Source: JASFEQ01 sp050122535
GTDB taxonomy: Bacteria > Desulfobacterota > DSM-4660 > Desulfatiglandales > HGW-15
Direction of reading: 5' to 3'
DNA: 8,097 nt
NCBI GenBank assembly: GCA_050122535.1
Contig: JASFIT010000206.1
Coordinates: 1 to 8,097 of the forward strand
Shown here: piece by piece, positions 6,436-8,097 of the stretch
How positions within the stretch are numbered: position 1 is the first letter of the stretch
How the letters are laid out: each line of letters begins with the position of its first letter
Notes under the pieces: generated by a model
Database searches by the model: none
What the model saw: only the letters and a program-made list of their open reading frames with translations
Told to the model about the DNA's origin: nothing
Translations under genes and position numbers: made by a program

Positions 6436-6650
6436 AATGGGCCTGTCGAAAAACAGGCTTCTAAGAGGCTGATGGAAAATGGCCAGATGCAAGGCTTCCG
6501 AAATCCCGAGGAATGAGGCGTACATAGAAGTACGTCGCAGTGACTTGCCCTGTTAAATCGGCTTCGCCGTCTCGCGCAGCGAGAATTTAACAGGGCGGGG
6601 GATGAGGGTAACGCAGCAGATGGGCGTTTTCCGACAGCCTCAATGGGCCT
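6436..6650. mobile_element. MITE-like element with terminal inverted repeats and 9-bp flanking duplication
   Basis: The 26-base ends at 6465-6490 and 6616-6641 are inverted copies matching at about 20 positions, both beginning GAGGCTG read inward. The word AATGGGCCT occurs at 6436-6444 and again at 6642-6650, as expected of a target-site duplication. Between the left copy and the left end are 20 extra bases containing GTCGAAAAAC, close to the GTCGGAAAAC of the right end, so the true left border is uncertain. No transposase frame is inside; mobility would need one supplied elsewhere. The right duplication ends one base before the selD stop codon. A 50-base palindromic block (6547-6596) is nested within. 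Confidence 0.6.
6547..6596. repeat. Perfect three-way-junction palindrome inside the element
   Basis: A 12-bp outer stem, GCCCTGTTAAAT (6547-6558) with ATTTAACAGGGC (6585-6596), encloses two hairpins back to back: CGGC-TTC-GCCG (6559-6569) and TCTCGC-GCA-GCGAGA (6570-6584). No base at the junction is unpaired and there is no mismatch. It looks like a REP-type or cruciform-forming unit inserted into the larger element. Function is unknown. Confidence 0.75.
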
Positions 6651-6651
6651 T

Positions 6652-7704
6652 TTAAACGACCGTTACGAAGGGATTGCCATTGGATACCACTTCGCCCACA
6701 CAAGAAGCGGCATCAACGCCTGCTGCCTTTAATTCCTTTATTAGATCATCGGCCTGTGAGGACGGCACAGATATGAGAAGCCCGCCAGAGGTTTGGGGGT
6801 CAAATAGCAATTCTTCCTGTTCGCTGGTTAGGTCTTTGTCTATCTTGGAAAACCCCTCAACCAATTTCTTGTTGCCCGCATTGCTCCCTGTCGTCTCTCC
6901 CTTCTGATACATCTCAAGGGCATTTGGATAAAAGGGGAGCTTGTTGTAAGAGAGGTTTATCTCCACGCCACTCGCTTTTGCCATCTCAAGGGTGTGGCCC
7001 ATAATGGCAAAGCCCGTGACGTCCGTACATGCATGGACATGGAACTTGGTGGCGATCTCAAGGGACTTGTTATTGAGGGTTGCCAGGATGGGGAGGATCT
7101 GTTCCAAATCTTTCCAGGGGAGCTTCTTGGACCGGTTCGCATTAAAGAGCACTCCACTGCCGAGGGGTTTGGTTAATATCAGGGCATCCCCTTCTGTGAC
7201 CCCGGTGTTGGTCAGGAGACGTTCCGGGTGTACCACGCCTGTAACCGCCAGGCCATATTTGGGTTCATTATCATCCACCGAATGACCACCAGCCATAGAG
7301 GCACCTGCTTCCACAACCTTGTCGTGACCGCCACGAAGGATTTCCTTCAAAAACCCCATCTCCAGTTTTTTGGCAGGAAACATGACCAGGTTGAGGGCCA
7401 CCAGGGGCCTTCCACCCATGGCATAGATGTCAGAGAGAGAATTTGCCGCTGCAATCTGCCCAAACCAATAGGGATCATCAACAGGGGGCGTGATATAGTC
7501 CACTGTACTGATAAGAGCAGTATCAGACGAAAGACGATAGACGGCTGCATCATCGCTCGTCTCAAAACCGACGAGCAGATTGGGATCCTTGGAACCTTTC
7601 AGGGCTTCAAGGGCTTCCGACAGAACTGCCGGACCAATTTTCGCAGCTCAACCGCAGGTGCGGGCAAGGCCCGTCAGCGTCTTTTTCTTCTTGAAGAAGG
7701 CCAA
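6652..7704 (-). CDS. selD: Selenide, water dikinase (selenophosphate synthetase), selenocysteine-containing
   Basis: SelD makes selenophosphate from selenide and ATP, the selenium donor for Sec-tRNA. The product has 350 residues if the in-frame TGA at 7648-7650 is read as selenocysteine (U19). The catalytic segment is TCGUAAKIGP: U19 with Lys22 aligns to Cys17/Lys20 of E. coli SelD. Other family blocks are NLLVGFETSDDAAVY (Asp51/52), GGHSVDDNEPKYGLAVTG (139 on), TDVTGF (227-232) and DPQTSGGLL (302 on). The frame upstream of the TGA stays open to TTG 7702-7704, with a stop (TAA) directly before it. GGAGG (7710-7714) lies five bases from the TTG, so this start is well supported although rare. 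Without recoding the gene would seem to begin at GTG 7503 and lack the active site. No selA, selB or tRNA-Sec is visible. A promoter is possible at 7830-7857. Confidence 0.93.
7617..7650 (-). promoter_or_regulatory. Sec codon and candidate bacterial SECIS hairpin
   Basis: The UGA is at 7650-7648. Fifteen bases further along the mRNA, CCGGCA (7632-7627) pairs with UGUCGG (7622-7617), including one G-U pair, around the loop GUUC. The loop begins 21 bases after the UGA and starts with G. That fits the rule for bacterial SECIS elements recognised by SelB: a short stem just 3' of the UGA with a G among the first two loop bases. The stem is short, so folding should be confirmed. Confidence 0.65.
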
Positions 7705-7709
7705 TTATT

Positions 7710-7764
7710 CCTCCAGTTATAAAATGGCTCTCGCGATTTTATTCAGCGTCCCGCTACGCGGGAC
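7710..7764 (-). promoter_or_regulatory. selD leader hairpins and ribosome site
   Basis: In mRNA order a perfect 7-bp hairpin, GTCCCGC-GTA-GCGGGAC (7764-7748), comes first. It is preceded by seven T. A second hairpin follows: ATAAAAT with ATTTTAT (arms 7742-7736 and 7725-7719) around a ten-base loop. The ribosome site GGAGG (7714-7710) comes last. The GC hairpin may be a palindromic repeat unit. Whether either affects selD translation is unknown. Confidence 0.45.
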
Positions 7765-7829
7765 TCAAAAAAAGGAAATGTCTAAGCGTTGCAGTTATGA
7801 TCACCCGATACATTCCCCAGGTCCCCTAG

Positions 7830-7857
7830 AATATAATAGGATTATTCAATAAAGCAA
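7830..7857 (-). promoter_or_regulatory. Possible selD promoter
   Basis: On the - strand TTGCTT (7857-7852) and TATATT (7835-7830) are separated by 16 bases. The -10 box matches consensus at five of six positions; the -35 box only at three. This would give a leader of roughly 120 bases including the two hairpins. The call is from sequence likeness only. Confidence 0.3.
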
Positions 7858-7993
7858 ATAGAAAATTCCGATACAAAAGCATAGAACTATAGGCTTTCCC
7901 AGGGTCTTTTTTGTTCTTCTGTTGAACGCTTCTAGAGTGTTGGGGAATATCAACAATTCCGCGGTGTTTTGTGGAAACTTACAAAGTCCCGTT

Positions 7994-8027
7994 ATTGCGA
8001 CCCCCGATCCAGTCGGGGGGAAGCAAT
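7994..8027. repeat. REP-like palindrome
   Basis: ATTGC (7994-7998) and GCAAT (8023-8027) enclose a perfect 7-bp stem, CCCCCGA with TCGGGGG (8001-8007 and 8013-8019), with loop TCCAG. The ATTGCGA...GAAGCAATCTC frame is a common form of short intergenic repeat in several bacterial groups. It lies in a gene-free stretch (7705-8097) otherwise holding the selD leader and another repeat. Confidence 0.6.
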
Positions 8028-8052
8028 CTCTTGAAATCCTACCGCCCCACTG

Positions 8053-8097
8053 TCATTCCGGGCGAGCCCACAAGCCTGCCCCGTACTTGATACGGGG
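8053..8097. repeat. Palindromic repeat cut by the window edge
   Basis: It starts GTCATTCCGGGC and ends with a perfect 7-bp hairpin, CCCCGTA-CTTGA-TACGGGG (8079-8097). Both parts resemble the repeat at 4027-4135: GTCATTCC matches the GTCATCCC block there, and CCCGTACTTGATACGGGG matches CCCGCACTCGATTCGGGG on its opposite strand. It is probably another copy of the same family, truncated here. Confidence 0.55.

Noticed and set aside
7228..7722. 164-residue open frame on the + strand opposite selD
   Set aside because: It is fully antisense to conserved SelD blocks and its sequence looks like a shadow of them.
7705..8097. tRNA-Sec (selC) gene upstream of selD
   Set aside because: The hairpins there have 7-bp stems with 3-10 base loops. 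No long acceptor arm, anticodon loop with TCA or T-arm could be arranged on either strand.

Overview
The window reads as a piece of a chromosome from a Gram-negative anaerobe, most plausibly a Desulfobacterota (former Deltaproteobacteria) member. This is an inference from three things: a selenocysteine-containing SelD, a stand-alone carboxyltransferase subunit related to OadA/PycB, and many short palindromic intergenic repeats. No rRNA, tRNA, CRISPR array, transposase or phage gene was seen, and nothing resembles a defence or biosynthetic cluster. The interest lies in one recoded gene and in the intergenic DNA.

Left part, + strand. The last codons of a membrane protein (to 76) are followed by a 217-base spacer with a G-quadruplex motif and three small palindromes. 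Next come a biotin-dependent carboxyltransferase subunit (294-1790) and its terminator (1842-1872). A 320-base spacer (1873-2191) holds two facing arrays of a CTAAAGTG-type repeat around a GC hairpin. A secreted family 5 substrate-binding protein (2192-3919, GTG start) follows, with no permease or ATPase beside it.

Middle, convergent junction. Positions 3920-4295 carry no gene. They contain an inverted pair of a palindromic repeat (4027-4135) and a 12-bp stem terminator (4227-4253) between the + gene and the - gene that faces it.

Right part, - strand. In transcription order this holds selD (7704-6652), a small ORF of unknown function (6351-6121), a GAF-domain protein (6033-5464) and an exported SYLF + LysM protein (5168-4296). 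selD reads through an in-frame TGA at its catalytic position, so a normal gene call would lose its first 67 residues. A hairpin with a suitable position and loop for a bacterial SECIS lies just after the TGA. Directly after the selD stop codon sits a MITE-like element with 26-base imperfect terminal inverted repeats and a 9-base direct repeat on both sides. Inside it is a 50-base insert that folds with no unpaired junction base into a three-way junction. The likely selD terminator lies beyond the element, so the element appears to have landed between gene and terminator.

The genes do not form one pathway. SelD makes selenophosphate for selenoprotein synthesis, so the cell should also carry SelA, SelB and tRNA-Sec elsewhere. 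The carboxyltransferase needs a biotin carrier protein and a partner subunit that are not in the window.
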